Below are positions 31,245-40,245 of a stretch of 64,000 nt of DNA, piece by piece. The notes below the pieces were generated by a model. The model was not told the DNA's origin and did not search any database. It worked only from the letters and a program-made list of their open reading frames with translations. Every line of letters begins with the position of its first letter. Positions within the stretch are counted from its first letter, which is position 1. Made by a program: the position numbers and the translations under genes. Source of the DNA: Gemmatimonadota bacterium (GTDB lineage Bacteria; Gemmatimonadota; Gemmatimonadetes; Gemmatimonadales; Gemmatimonadaceae). Location: positions 236,699 to 300,698 of the forward strand of contig JAPLKS010000013.1 of the NCBI GenBank assembly GCA_026387915.1, in the 5' to 3' direction.

Positions 31245-31993
31245 GGCGAGGGCCGACTCGTGACGGCATACACAAAAAGGTTCACGCCCATCCGGAGCGC
31301 TGCCTCATGCAGCTCCGCCGGATCGCTGTACGTGCCTACGTCTTCCCACCCGTTGCCGAGATCACTCGAATAGCTGTAGTACACCGCCAAACGGTTTCCG
31401 ATAAACATCCCATACCCGCGCGCCGGCTTGCCGTCGTGCTCGTGGACCTTCGGTAACCCCTTCGGGAACTCGTACACCATGTGGTACACCGGATGCGAGA
31501 GCGGCACATCCACCAACTCGCGATCGGGAAACACGCGCTTCATCTCGCGACGAAAACTTTCGTCGAGACCGTAGTTGTCGTCCGCATGGAGAAAGCCGCC
31601 GCGCGTGAGATACTCGCGCAGACGCACCACCTCCGGCTCGCTGAGCGCGATGTTGCCGTGCCCCGTCAGGTGCAAAAACGGATAGTCCCACAGCCGGTCG
31701 TCCATCAGTGTCACGCGGGCTTCGGCCGCCTCCACCGCAAAGGCGGAGCGCTCACGAATCGCGCGCAAAAGATTCGGAAGACTCGATGGATTGGCGTACC
31801 AGTCACCCCCGCCCTCGTACTGCAGGCGCGCAACAGTGAGCCGTGGCGCCGCCGGTGTCGCCGGCACGCGCACCCGAGCGCGCGCACCCGTCGCCGGCAG
31901 GCGCGACCGAGTGCGCGACACCGCCGTGGCCTCCGGCCGCGCCACCAGCGCGGCCGAACCCAGAATCGCTACTGCAAGCACCTTGCTGATCAT
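31241..31993 (-). CDS. DUF4159 domain protein, secreted
   Basis: A 250-residue protein with a signal peptide (MISKVLAVAILGSAALVA). The DUF4159 core includes VARLQYEGGGDWYANPSSL, FLHLTGHGNIALSEPE, LREYLTRGGFLHADDNYGLD and a C-terminal HEAALRMGVNLFVYAVT. DUF4159 has a glutamine-amidotransferase-like Rossmann fold without a proven activity. It is often found beside DUF4175 and MoxR/BatA-type genes; here the MoxR/BatA genes are absent from the window. It overlaps rsmI and the DUF4175 gene by 4 bp each. Confidence 0.88.
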
Positions 31994-32817
31994 TCGTGTG
32001 CGATCCGGTAAGCCAGGTTTCTGGGCGCGTGCATCTCCTCTACCAATACGCGCACCACGTCACGCGCGCTCACCCCGGTTTCCTTTAGGGCTCGAGCCCG
32101 CTCCCGCAATGCCTCTTCATCCAACACGGGTGCCACCGCGCCGCCCACCACGAGCACGACTTCCCCTCGTGGGGCCTTCTCCTCGTACGACAGCGCTAAC
32201 TCCCGTACCGTTCCCCGCCGGAACTCCTCAAACTGCTTGGTGAGTTCGCGCGCCACCGCCGCCGGCCGCTCGGCAGCGCCCGCGGCCGCGAGATCGGCGA
32301 GGGTGTCGGCCACGCGCGGCGGCGCTTCGTACACCACGGCCGTGTGCGCACTCCCCACAATCTCGTCAATCAACGCGCTCCGCTCGCGTCCCTTCCGCGG
32401 CAAAAACCCGTAGAACGTGAACCGGTCGGCGGGAATCCCAGCCCCCACCAACGCCGAGAGCAACGCCGACGCGCCAGGGATTGGCGACACCGCCACGCCA
32501 GCCTCGATCGCCGCATGCACGAGCCGCGCGCCGGGATCCGAAAGCAACGGCGTCCCCGCGTCGCTGATCAGCGCATACGACGCGCCGCCGAGCAGGCGCT
32601 CCACAATCCCTGGTGTTGTTTTGGCTTCGTTGTGCTCGTGATACGCCACTAACTGGGTCTCAATGCCAAAACGCTCCAGCAATGGCCGCGAGTGCCGCGT
32701 GTCCTCCGCGAGCACCGCCTGCACGGCGCGCAACGTGGCCACGGCGCGCTCGCTCAGATCGCCCATGTTGCCGATCGGCGTGCTCACCACGTAGAGCGTG
32801 CCCGCCGCCGTTACCAC
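31990..32817 (-). CDS. rsmI: 16S rRNA (cytidine-1402-2'-O)-methyltransferase
   Basis: A 275-residue protein. The GTG at 32817 is preferred because GGAAGG lies 6 bases upstream, while the longer GTG at 32829 has no ribosome-binding site. Tetrapyrrole-methylase-type motifs of RsmI are clear: TLYVVSTPIGNMGDLSERA, LAEDTRHSRPLLERF, ALISDAGTPLLSDPG and IPGASALLSAL. It 2'-O-methylates C1402 in the ribosomal decoding centre. Its stop overlaps the DUF4159 start and its start overlaps the unknown upstream gene, so it belongs to the same coupled operon. Confidence 0.96.
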   Translation of the reverse strand: MVTAAGTLYVVSTPIGNMGDLSERAVATLRAVQAVLAEDTRHSRPLLERFGIETQLVAYHEHNEAKTTPGIVERLLGGASYALISDAGTPLLSDPGARLVHAAIEAGVAVSPIPGASALLSALVGAGIPADRFTFYGFLPRKGRERSALIDEIVGSAHTAVVYEAPPRVADTLADLAAAGAAERPAAVARELTKQFEEFRRGTVRELALSYEEKAPRGEVVLVVGGAVAPVLDEEALRERARALKETGVSARDVVRVLVEEMHAPRNLAYRIAHE

Positions 32818-33794
32818 TGCGCCTTCCACGGCAGCACGTCGTAGAGCCCGGCACTCTGGAACATGTGGCGGCGGTCATGCGTCAACTCGCCCAGCAACCG
32901 TTCCGGTGTGACGTCGTCGAGCGGCATCGCAAACAGCATTTCCGACATCCACGCCCCGACGGCCGCCGACAACGTCGCCACATCTGCCACCGGGTCGCGC
33001 CCTGCGCTCACACCAAACGGCATCTGCTCGAGCGATGGATGACGAGCAATCAGTAACTGCCGCGCCTGCTCCGCCACCGTCGGTGCACTGTTGCGCCCAG
33101 CGCTCACCAACCGCCGCACGAGCGCTGCCATGAGGTCGCGGTACGCCGTGATCAGCGCCGGCGCCGCTAGCACCGGCAGCTGCGGCGGCACCCCAAACAA
33201 CCGAATCCGGCGCTGCGATGCGCCCAGCCGCCCCGGCAACACCAACGCCGCCAGCGCCGCGTCGGCGAGCCCGGAAGTCGGATCCGCAAAAAACCCACGC
33301 ACCACCTCACCATGACGCAGCACCGCGTAGTTCAGCCCGCCGGCGATGTACACCTCCACCACCCCGTCGTGCATCGTCGCGTGCAACCACGCCATCAGTG
33401 CCTGCGCATCGTCCGTCGCCAGCTCGGGCGGCCACGGGAGGGGCTCCGTCGTCTGCGTGAAGTGCATCGTCGCGAGCTGTTCGTCGTCTGCCTCGTGAAA
33501 GCAGATTTCGCCGATTTCCGCCGCGCTCGGCACACTCGCCAACGCTTCGGCAATCGAAAGCGTGCGGAACGAGAGCCCATCGGTGGTCGCCACCGTGTTC
33601 ACCACCTCGCCCTCCTGCAGCGTCAACACCAGCAGTTCCTCAGGCAGCCACACCGCCACGTAGCCGTACACCCGTGCCGCACGGTCGCGCTTCGCATCCG
33701 TCAGGAGATGACCGAGATGCACGTACGCGAGCCGCGTGCGATGCAGCAGCACCCGGTGGTGAGGAAATCGGAGCGTGGCGGCTGGAAGGGCCAT
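32811..33794 (-). CDS. conserved-looking hypothetical protein
   Basis: A 327-residue soluble protein with no signal peptide or membrane helix and no family I recognise. Beta-rich segments include YGYVAVWLPEELLVLTLQEG and GVVEVYIAGGLNYAVLRHGEV. The C-terminal half is helical and ends DVLPWKAQW. It is the first gene of the coupled block and its end overlaps the start of rsmI by 7 bases. Codon use and composition match its neighbours, so it is probably a real resident gene. Confidence 0.7.
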   Translation of the reverse strand: MALPAATLRFPHHRVLLHRTRLAYVHLGHLLTDAKRDRAARVYGYVAVWLPEELLVLTLQEGEVVNTVATTDGLSFRTLSIAEALASVPSAAEIGEICFHEADDEQLATMHFTQTTEPLPWPPELATDDAQALMAWLHATMHDGVVEVYIAGGLNYAVLRHGEVVRGFFADPTSGLADAALAALVLPGRLGASQRRIRLFGVPPQLPVLAAPALITAYRDLMAALVRRLVSAGRNSAPTVAEQARQLLIARHPSLEQMPFGVSAGRDPVADVATLSAAVGAWMSEMLFAMPLDDVTPERLLGELTHDRRHMFQSAGLYDVLPWKAQW

Positions 33795-33820
33795 ACAGGG
33801 GTTACGGGGCCGGACGCGAA

Positions 33821-33920
33821 AGACGGAAGCCGCCGGCTACGCTCCGTACTTCGGAACGCGCCGCGCCAGCTTCCGTCTCTAAAGTTGCGACGAGGGAGCG
33901 GGGCGCCGCAACGCGGCGTC
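33821..33920. repeat. two hairpins downstream of trxA
   Basis: A 10-bp inverted repeat (AGACGGAAGC at 33821-33830 with GCTTCCGTCT at 33869-33878) lies beside a second hairpin (GGGGCGCCGC near 33900-33909 with GCGGCGTCCC near 33912-33921, one wobble). The second sits directly after the trxA stop. Neither is followed by a T run in the trxA direction, so rho-independent termination is not shown. Confidence 0.4.
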
Positions 33921-33931
33921 CCGCCAAACCG

Positions 33932-34258
33932 TCACGCCGAGTGCTGCGCGAACTTCGCTGCCAGCGCAGCCTTCGGAACCGCTCCCACCACCTGATCGAC
34001 GAGCTGGCCGTCCTTGAAGAACAACAGCGTCGGAATCGACCGCACATTGAACTTCGTCGACGTCGCCTGATTGTTGTCCACGTCGAGCTTGGTGACCTTC
34101 ACTTTCCCCGCGTATTCCACGGAGAGCTGGTCCAAAATCGGCGCGATCATGCGGCACGGACCGCACCACGCCGCCCAAAAGTCCACCACCGTCAGCCCCG
34201 GCGCCTGCTCAACCTGCGCCGCGAAATCGCCGTCCGTCACCACGATTGCATTCGACAT
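33932..34258 (-). CDS. trxA: thioredoxin
   Basis: A 108-residue classic thioredoxin with active site WCGPC (Cys32 and Cys35 in VVDFWAAWCGPCRM), the buried Asp25-type residue in VVDF, the cis-Pro in SIPTLLFF and the C-terminal helix. It is a cytoplasmic disulfide reductase supplying ribonucleotide reductase and other targets. It is divergent from the methylmalonyl-CoA epimerase gene across 118 bp. Confidence 0.97.
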   Translation of the reverse strand: MSNAIVVTDGDFAAQVEQAPGLTVVDFWAAWCGPCRMIAPILDQLSVEYAGKVKVTKLDVDNNQATSTKFNVRSIPTLLFFKDGQLVDQVVGAVPKAALAAKFAQHSA

Positions 34259-34376
34259 TGCCGTATCCTGCGCCTCACGCTGAACGGTTCATGCCGCGGG
34301 TGTCCCTCGCCCCGCGACCTCGCTAACGTATCAGGGCACCGCGGACTCGCCGCGGGCGAACCCGGAGCCCTATCTC

Positions 34377-34787
34377 ATGTCGGACCATCCCCGTCGCGGC
34401 ACCCGCATCGCCCACATCGGCATTGCCGTACGAGCCCTCGACGAGCTGATCCCCTTCTATCGCGACGTCCTCGGCCTGCCTGAAACTCCGCTCGACGATG
34501 CCGATGGCGCCCGCATTGCCGGGCTTGCCGCTGGCGATTCGCTCGTCGAACTCCTGCAACCAGAAGAACCGCTGTCGCCTATCGGAAAGTTCCTCGATAA
34601 ACGCGGCCCTGGCATTCACCACGTCTGCTTCAACGTGGATGATCTGGACGCCACCCTCGCGCGGTGCCGGACCGCCGGCCTCACGCTCATCGATGAACAG
34701 CCCCGCATTGGCGCCGAAGGAAAACGCATCGCCTTCCTGCATCCCAAGTCCACCGGCGGCGTGCTTATCGAACTCTCTGAATACTAA
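34377..34787 (+). CDS. mce: methylmalonyl-CoA epimerase
   Basis: A 136-residue vicinal-oxygen-chelate enzyme. Signatures include RIAHIGIAVRALDELIPFYRDVLGL, with the first metal His in AHIG, IHHVCFNVDDLD with the second His, and the metal Glu in VLIELSEY at the C-terminus. It converts (S)- to (R)-methylmalonyl-CoA between propionyl-CoA carboxylase and the B12-dependent mutase. The partner genes are not in the window. Confidence 0.93.
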   Translation: MSDHPRRGTRIAHIGIAVRALDELIPFYRDVLGLPETPLDDADGARIAGLAAGDSLVELLQPEEPLSPIGKFLDKRGPGIHHVCFNVDDLDATLARCRTAGLTLIDEQPRIGAEGKRIAFLHPKSTGGVLIELSEY

Positions 34788-34819
34788 CGGGGGCGTCAAC
34801 CGCCGCCCGCCTCGTCCCG

Positions 34820-35314
34820 CTACGGCCGGCCGGTCTGCGATTTCTTGGAGCAGAACCCCTTGTTCTGGAGCACGACGTTGTCGAACGCCATCACGTACCA
34901 GCGCTGATTTTTCTTGTTGCGAGCCACGGTAAATGGCGTGGACGCCTCGTTGTCGCCCTGCGTCAGCTTCACCTGAAACAGCTGGCGTCCGCCCTCCCCG
35001 GTCACGGGGCCGGTGATTTCCGCCTTGCTGTTCCGCACAAAGCAGATCAGCATGCCAGCGCGGCGCTCGGCGTCGGCTGGTTTGTCACGCTCGCGTTCGG
35101 TGAGCTCCTCGTCGCCGAAGACGTCCATCAGCCCCCGTGTATCCTGGGCGTTGGCAGCCGCCAAAAAGCGGTCGAGCGCCGCCCGCGGCGTCTCCGCCCC
35201 TTCGCCACGCACAATCACCGTGCCGGGCGGCACCGCGACCCCGCCGAGGCCAACCGGGACGGACACGGTCTTACAGCCTGCTGCGAGGAGAGCCAAAACG
35301 AGGATTCGGCGCAA
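34820..35314 (-). CDS. probable lipoprotein, unknown function
   Basis: A 164-residue protein. I place the start at TTG 35314, which yields the compact lipoprotein signal MRRILVLALLAAGC and has GGGG about 6 bases upstream. A TTG at 35320 or a GTG at 35377 would lengthen the N-terminus. The mature part has a helical segment (TPRAALDRFLAAANAQDTRGLMD) followed by beta strands, a layout like NTF2-like or DUF4878 lipoproteins. Its lipobox lacks the usual Leu/Val/Ile at -3. No family is certain. It is divergent from pdxJ. Confidence 0.7.
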   Translation of the reverse strand: MRRILVLALLAAGCKTVSVPVGLGGVAVPPGTVIVRGEGAETPRAALDRFLAAANAQDTRGLMDVFGDEELTERERDKPADAERRAGMLICFVRNSKAEITGPVTGEGGRQLFQVKLTQGDNEASTPFTVARNKKNQRWYVMAFDNVVLQNKGFCSKKSQTGRP

Positions 35315-35394
35315 GTGCAACCCCGGGGAATGGGTGGAATTTTGAAGCTGAAGGTGCTCCAAAAAGACAGCAAGCACTACATTAACGTAACGCT

Positions 35395-36123
35395 ATGGCA
35401 CCCCTCCGCCTCTACATCAACGTCGACCACGTCGCCACGCTCCGTCAGGCGCGTCGCACCGACGAACCCGATCCGACCTCCGCCGCCCGCCTTTGTGAGG
35501 ACGCGGGGGCCGACGGCATCACCGCGCATCTCCGCGAAGACCGACGCCACATGCAGGACGCCGATATTGACGCCCTGCGGATGTCGTTGCGGACGCCGTT
35601 CAACCTGGAGATCGCCTGCACCGACGAAATGCTCGCGATCGCCGAGCGCCTGAATCCGTATCAGGTGACGCTCGTCCCAGAGCGCCGCGAGGAAGTCACC
35701 ACCGAGGGCGGGCTCGACGTCACGCGTGCCACCGATGCCATTGCCGACGCCATCGCGCGCCTCAAAGCCGCGAACATCCGCACCAGCCTCTTTGTGGATG
35801 CCGTGCCGATGATTGTCGAGCGTTCGGCTTGGCTGGGTGCCCACGCCATCGAGTTGCATACGGGCGCTTACGCGCATCATCCGCACGATGACCGTCCGCT
35901 TGCCGCGCTCCAGGCCGCCTCCAAGCAGGGGCGCACGCTCGGGCTGGCCGTGCACGCCGGTCACGGCCTCACCGTGCGCAACGTGGCACCGGTGGCCGCC
36001 ATCGCCGATATCGAAGAGCTCAACATTGGCCACTCCATTGTGAGCCGCGCCGTATTCGTTGGGCTCGACCGGGCCATTCGCGAAATGCGGGCCGCCATGA
36101 ACGCCGCGCGCGGCGCCCGATGA
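35395..36123 (+). CDS. pdxJ: pyridoxine 5'-phosphate synthase
   Basis: A 242-residue TIM-barrel enzyme with clear PdxJ signatures: LYINVDHVATLRQARR, ITAHLREDRRHMQD, VTLVPERREEVTTEGG, IELHTGAYA and VHAGHGLTVRNV, ending with the phosphate-binding NIGHSIVSRAVFVGL. It condenses 1-deoxyxylulose 5-phosphate with 3-amino-2-oxopropyl phosphate in de novo vitamin B6 synthesis. Its presence shows the DXP-dependent B6 route. The 115 bp after it hold nothing recognisable. Confidence 0.97.
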   Translation: MAPLRLYINVDHVATLRQARRTDEPDPTSAARLCEDAGADGITAHLREDRRHMQDADIDALRMSLRTPFNLEIACTDEMLAIAERLNPYQVTLVPERREEVTTEGGLDVTRATDAIADAIARLKAANIRTSLFVDAVPMIVERSAWLGAHAIELHTGAYAHHPHDDRPLAALQAASKQGRTLGLAVHAGHGLTVRNVAPVAAIADIEELNIGHSIVSRAVFVGLDRAIREMRAAMNAARGAR

Positions 36124-36238
36124 CGTTGAAGGTGGTGGTGGTGACGGTGACCGAAAGTGAGGCACGCGGGGTTTCGACGCAGCGGCCTTGGTCGTCGTTC
36201 TCAATGTCCGCCCTTTCGCGCACCTCTCCACGCCTCCG

Positions 36239-37888
36239 ATGACCTCCGGCCTCCTCGATTTCTTTATTCTCGAAGCCAGCGAGCACGTTGAGCAACTCGA
36301 CGGACTCGTGGCGCGCGCCGCTGGCGCCGCGCCGGACGCCGAGTCGTTTGGTCGGCACGCGCGCGCCCTCCGCGGGAGCGCGACCATGGCCAAGGTCGCC
36401 GGCATCGCCGGAATTGCCGGCGGTCTCGAACGTGTGGCGCGCGCCCTGCGCGAGGGCCAACTCGTCTGGTCCCCCAGCGTGTATGGGGCCGTGATCGCCG
36501 CCATTGACGATCTGAAAATTCTGCTGCACGGCGTGCGCAACTGGGGGCCGTCCGAAGATCAGCGCGCGGCGCGACGCGCCGCTGAACTCGGCACGGTGGC
36601 GCCGGCCGCTGCGGCCGCGATGACCGCAGGCGGATCGGCACCGAACTCAGCCACCAGCTCGCACGCATTTCTCGTGAGTCAAACGGGTGACGTCGCATCC
36701 GGACTCGGCCGTATTGCCATGCGCGGCATTGCCGACGCCGACGGCGCGCAGGCCGTGCATCTGCTCCGTGCGCTCCGCGGCGTGGCCGCGCTCAACGATC
36801 TTCCCCCGCTCGCCGAAGTCGTGGCCGCGGCCGACGATGTGGTGAAGTCGCTCGAACTCGGCTCCGGAATTATCACTGACCCCCAACGCGTGCTGCTCAC
36901 CGCAGCGGCGGTCGTGCTCGGCGAGGCCGCCGACGCCCTCCGTGCCGGTCGTCGCCCCGAAACACAGTCGCGTGCGGTCACGGCGTTTGCCGCCGCGGCC
37001 GAAACACTGCACGCCGGCGCCCGCGACACCGACCGCATTGTGCCGATTGCGAGCCTCTTTCCCAATGACGGCGGACAGCACGTGGTGCACCTCGCGCCAC
37101 ATCCGCCGACGACGCCCGCTCAGCGCTTTCGATTAGAGGTGGTCAGTCAGGCCGAGCATCTGCGCCGGCTGATTGCCGACGCCGCACGTGCGCAGGACAC
37201 TCCCACGCGCCAGCGGCTCGGTCACGAACTCCGCATGGCCGTGCGCGCGCTCTCGCGAAGCGCGGAAAGTTTTGGTGAACACGCCGTCGCGATGACATTG
37301 CAAGCGCTCATCGAAGGCGCCTCACTGCTGGATTTTCACGCGCTCAGTCTGCTCGAAGAAGCGACCGCGTTGCTCACGGCCTCAGGTAACGCCCCACTCG
37401 CCCCCGCATTCGAGGCATTGCTCGCGGGGCCTGGCTCCGCTGCCGCGTCGGAGATCGTTCCGATCGAATCGCTCGCGCCAGTGGCCGCAATTGTACCGCC
37501 GAGAGCAGGAGTGCCCCCCGCGCCCGCCGCGATCGCGGATGACAGCGCTTGGCAGCCCACCGATTTCATTGCGTCCGCGCCGCAGCAGGTTGCCGCAGAA
37601 ACCGGCACCGCGCTCAGCGACGCCCCCTCGGGCGCCGCGCTCTCCAGTTTGCTCGACGCCGGCCTCGCGGGACTGTCGCAACTCAACGATGAACATCTCA
37701 GCGAGCCCGCGCCGGTCGACGAAGACGACTACGGCATCGTACCCATCGAAGATCTTCTGTACCGTGGTAAAGGCGCACTCCGACGCGCGGTAGAACTCGG
37801 CGACGCACTCAAACGTGCCGTCGTCCCCGCTACCCCCGACGCGCTCGCCGAACTCTACGACTTGCTCGCCCTTGCCACCGCGGAGTAA
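36239..37888 (+). CDS. protein with three degenerate Hpt-like modules
   Basis: A 549-residue soluble helical protein from ATG 36239. The N-terminus (LLDFFILEASEHVEQLD) matches the first helix of CheA-type Hpt domains. Three segments resemble the Hpt phosphorylation helix: HARALRGSAT (residues 40-49), LLRALRGVAA (175-184) and AVRALSRSAE (334-343). In each, the phosphoacceptor His position of A-x-H-x-L-K-G is Arg (R42, R177, R336), so phosphotransfer is not expected. Linkers repeat a short motif (DRIVPIASLFP, SEIVPIESLAP, YGIVPIEDLLY). It may be a scaffold or a chemotaxis or gliding regulator. No kinase gene is adjacent. The downstream flippase-like gene starts 6 bp later. Confidence 0.75.
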   Translation: MTSGLLDFFILEASEHVEQLDGLVARAAGAAPDAESFGRHARALRGSATMAKVAGIAGIAGGLERVARALREGQLVWSPSVYGAVIAAIDDLKILLHGVRNWGPSEDQRAARRAAELGTVAPAAAAAMTAGGSAPNSATSSHAFLVSQTGDVASGLGRIAMRGIADADGAQAVHLLRALRGVAALNDLPPLAEVVAAADDVVKSLELGSGIITDPQRVLLTAAAVVLGEAADALRAGRRPETQSRAVTAFAAAAETLHAGARDTDRIVPIASLFPNDGGQHVVHLAPHPPTTPAQRFRLEVVSQAEHLRRLIADAARAQDTPTRQRLGHELRMAVRALSRSAESFGEHAVAMTLQALIEGASLLDFHALSLLEEATALLTASGNAPLAPAFEALLAGPGSAAASEIVPIESLAPVAAIVPPRAGVPPAPAAIADDSAWQPTDFIASAPQQVAAETGTALSDAPSGAALSSLLDAGLAGLSQLNDEHLSEPAPVDEDDYGIVPIEDLLYRGKGALRRAVELGDALKRAVVPATPDALAELYDLLALATAE

Positions 37889-37894
37889 CGCCTC

Positions 37895-38899
37895 ATGAAG
37901 TTCGGCTGGCGCGGCGCGCTCGGCATTGCCCTCAGCGCACTGTTGCTCTGGTGGACGCTCAAGGGGCAGGATCTCGGCCACATCTGGGATGTGCTCGCCC
38001 ATTCCGATGCGCGCTATTGGCTCGGCTGTGTCGTCTTTGCCACACTCATTTTTCCGCTCCGCGCGCGCCGATGGGCCGCATTGCTCGAACCCGTAGCGGG
38101 GCGCCCGCCATTCCGTTCGTTGTGGCAGAGCACCGCCATTGGGATGATGGTGAACAACGTCGTCCCGGCGCGCGCCGGTGAGTTTGCGCGTGCCTTTGTT
38201 CTCTCGCGGCAGGAACCGCAGGTCAAGTTCACCGCTGGCTTCGCCTCGCTCGCGGTGGACCGGTTGTTTGACGGCACCGTCGTGCTGTTGCTGATGGTGG
38301 TCGCGTTACTCGACCCGAGCTTCATTGGCCAACAGAGCACCGGACTGCTCGTGAACATGCGCATTGCGGCGGCCGTGCTCGCGCTCGTGCTCGTTGCGGT
38401 GGCGATGCTGGTATGGGCCCCGAAGCTCGTGTTCGCCATTTACGACGCCAGCGTCGGCAAATTTGCCCCCAAGCTCGCACCCAAAGGACGCCATCTGCTC
38501 GAGGGATTTGCCTCGGGGCTCGGCGTCATGCGCAAACCGCGGCTGCTCGCCGAAGTCTTTGTGTGGACCGTCATTCACTGGCTCTGCAACGCGTTCGCCT
38601 TCTGGCTCGGCTTTCGCGCCCTTGGCATTAGCACGCCAATCACCGCCGCGCTGCTCTTGCAGGGCATCATTGCCATTGGCGTCGCCATTCCGTCATCGCC
38701 GGGCTTTTTTGGATTGTTCGAGGCCGCCGGTACGCTCGGTCTGGGGTTCTATGGAATCCCCAGCGACAAAGCGGTGAGTTGGGCGATCGGTTTTCATATT
38801 CTCTCGTACATCCCCATCACCGTGATGGGCGCGTGGTACCTCACGCGACTCAAGCTGCACCTGAGTGATTTCGGGACCGGCACCAAGGACGAGGCCTGA
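37895..38899 (+). CDS. lysylphosphatidylglycerol-synthase-TM-type (UPF0104) membrane protein
   Basis: A 334-residue membrane protein with 7-8 predicted helices and the family's conserved segments: LRARRWAALL, MVNNVVPARAGEFARAFVLSR, SLAVDRLFDG and IPSSPGFFGLFEAAGTLGLGFYGI. This fold is the flippase part of MprF and of many stand-alone lipid-linked transporters. No catalytic MprF synthase domain is attached. The 2-bp gap to ispE and 6-bp gap after the Hpt-like gene put the three in one operon. Substrate unknown. Confidence 0.88.
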   Translation: MKFGWRGALGIALSALLLWWTLKGQDLGHIWDVLAHSDARYWLGCVVFATLIFPLRARRWAALLEPVAGRPPFRSLWQSTAIGMMVNNVVPARAGEFARAFVLSRQEPQVKFTAGFASLAVDRLFDGTVVLLLMVVALLDPSFIGQQSTGLLVNMRIAAAVLALVLVAVAMLVWAPKLVFAIYDASVGKFAPKLAPKGRHLLEGFASGLGVMRKPRLLAEVFVWTVIHWLCNAFAFWLGFRALGISTPITAALLLQGIIAIGVAIPSSPGFFGLFEAAGTLGLGFYGIPSDKAVSWAIGFHILSYIPITVMGAWYLTRLKLHLSDFGTGTKDEA

Positions 38900-38901
38900 G
38901 C

Positions 38902-39780
38902 ATGCGATCGGCGCGCGTCGAAGCGCAGGCCAAGCTCAACCTGTTTCTGCGCATCGTCGGCCGTGAGCCGAGCGGCTATCACCAGCTCTCGACCCTCTTT
39001 CAGCGGATCGCGCTGGCCGACGACGTCACCGTGCGGCTCACGGAGCACACTCGTTCCCTGGATTGCGTGGGTGCCAATGTCGGGCCTGTGGAGGAAAACC
39101 TCGCGTGGCGGGCGGCCCTAGCATTTAGCAGCGCGGCGCGCTGGCCTGGTGGATTCGCGATTGAAGTGATCAAACGCATTCCCGTGGGCGGAGGGCTGGG
39201 CGGCGGCAGCGCCGACGCGGCCGCCGTGCTGCGCGCGATGAATGCGCTCGCGCCAACCCCGCTCAGCGCGGCATCACTCGGGGAGATCGCTTTTACGCTC
39301 GGGGCCGACGTGCCGTACCTGCTCAGCGAGGACGCGCTCGCGCTCGGCAGCGGCCGCGGAGAGCGTCTGCTGGCGTGCGACCCGCTCCCGCCACGAGAGA
39401 TCCTGCTGGCCCTGCCCCCGTTCGGCGTCTCGAGTGGTGAAGCTTTCGGGTGGTACGCGGCCGCACAGGGCGCCGTACCGCGCTTCTCCGGTCCCGTCGG
39501 GCTCGGCATGCCGCTCACCTGGCCGCTCCTCGCTCAGCACGCCGTGAATGACCTGGAGGAGCCGGTGTTCGCCCGCCACCCGTCGCTCGCGCGGCTGCGC
39601 GAGGTATTCGTAGCCTCCGGCGCTCAAATTTCGCGCATGAGCGGCAGCGGTTCGACTATTTTCGCTGTGTATGGCGGCGGCGAGCGACCGGGCGCTGACC
39701 CGACGTTCCCCGACCCCGACACGCGGCGAATTTGGACGTCCAGCGTCGGTACCGTTTCGCAGGTCCGTATCGCGGACTAG
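38902..39780 (+). CDS. ispE: 4-diphosphocytidyl-2-C-methyl-D-erythritol kinase
   Basis: A 292-residue GHMP kinase with the ATP loop IPVGGGLGGGSADAA, the N-terminal AKLNLFLRIVGREPSGYHQL and a C-terminal MSGSGSTIFAVYGG. It phosphorylates CDP-methylerythritol in the non-mevalonate isoprenoid pathway. The C-terminal about 20 residues after VYGG are longer and lower in complexity than usual. tRNA-Gln follows 15 bp later. Confidence 0.94.
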   Translation: MRSARVEAQAKLNLFLRIVGREPSGYHQLSTLFQRIALADDVTVRLTEHTRSLDCVGANVGPVEENLAWRAALAFSSAARWPGGFAIEVIKRIPVGGGLGGGSADAAAVLRAMNALAPTPLSAASLGEIAFTLGADVPYLLSEDALALGSGRGERLLACDPLPPREILLALPPFGVSSGEAFGWYAAAQGAVPRFSGPVGLGMPLTWPLLAQHAVNDLEEPVFARHPSLARLREVFVASGAQISRMSGSGSTIFAVYGGGERPGADPTFPDPDTRRIWTSSVGTVSQVRIAD

Positions 39781-39795
39781 TTTTAGCGTCACCGG

Positions 39796-39866
39796 TGCCC
39801 CCTCGTCCAATGGCAGGACATCGGTCTTTGGATCCGAGAATGGTGGTTCGAATCCACCGGGGGCAA
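39796..39866 (+). tRNA. tRNA-Gln (anticodon UUG)
   Basis: A 71-base tRNA. Acceptor TGCCCCC (39796-39802) pairs with GGGGGCA (39859-39865), discriminator A. The T-arm is GGTGG-TTCGAAT-CCACC. The anticodon loop CTTTGGA gives anticodon UUG, decoding CAA/CAG. The last pair of the anticodon stem is a mismatch. CCA is not encoded. Confidence 0.92.
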
Positions 39867-40245
39867 CTGATCGAGACGGTCATGGCGCGCATTGCTGGCG
39901 CCGTGGCCGTTTCGCGTATCCGGCGCAGTGGCCGCGGATGCGGAGCTCATCGGTTGTTCCCACAGCGACTGCACCATCCAACCCCCGCCTTGACCCACGT
40001 CCTGCGGGCCGGTTCCGGAATACGCGAGACTCTGCCGGCATCCGTGCCGGCGAGCGTGGAGGATGCAGCCAGCCCCCCACCCAAGGGTGGTATAGGGGCC
40101 AAGTGCTGTTCCCGCCATAGGTTAGTATCGGACAGGGACTCTGAACATTGAGTCAACGAATCGCGGAGGCTCCGCCCCCGACAACCTCAAGCCGATACGG
40201 CACTTAGGTTGATTCGCCGCCGCCCTCCAAGTATTTTTAGGGGCT
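39867..40245. other. 379-bp intergenic region with hairpins, no gene called
   Basis: No convincing open frame or known RNA family is seen between tRNA-Gln and prs. A perfect 7-bp hairpin lies at 40034-40051 (GCCGGCA-TCCG-TGCCGGC), and GGATGC at 40061-40066 could pair with GCATCC at 40038-40043 as an alternative fold. A further small stem (GACTC/GAGTC) lies near 40136-40153. These could belong to a prs leader or a small RNA. Confidence 0.4.
40209..40237 (+). promoter_or_regulatory. candidate sigma-70-type promoter for prs
   Basis: TTGATT at 40209-40214 and TATTTT at 40232-40237 are separated by 17 bases. The -10 box is so close to the ATG at 40246 that the transcript would be almost leaderless, so this is only a candidate. 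Confidence 0.3.
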
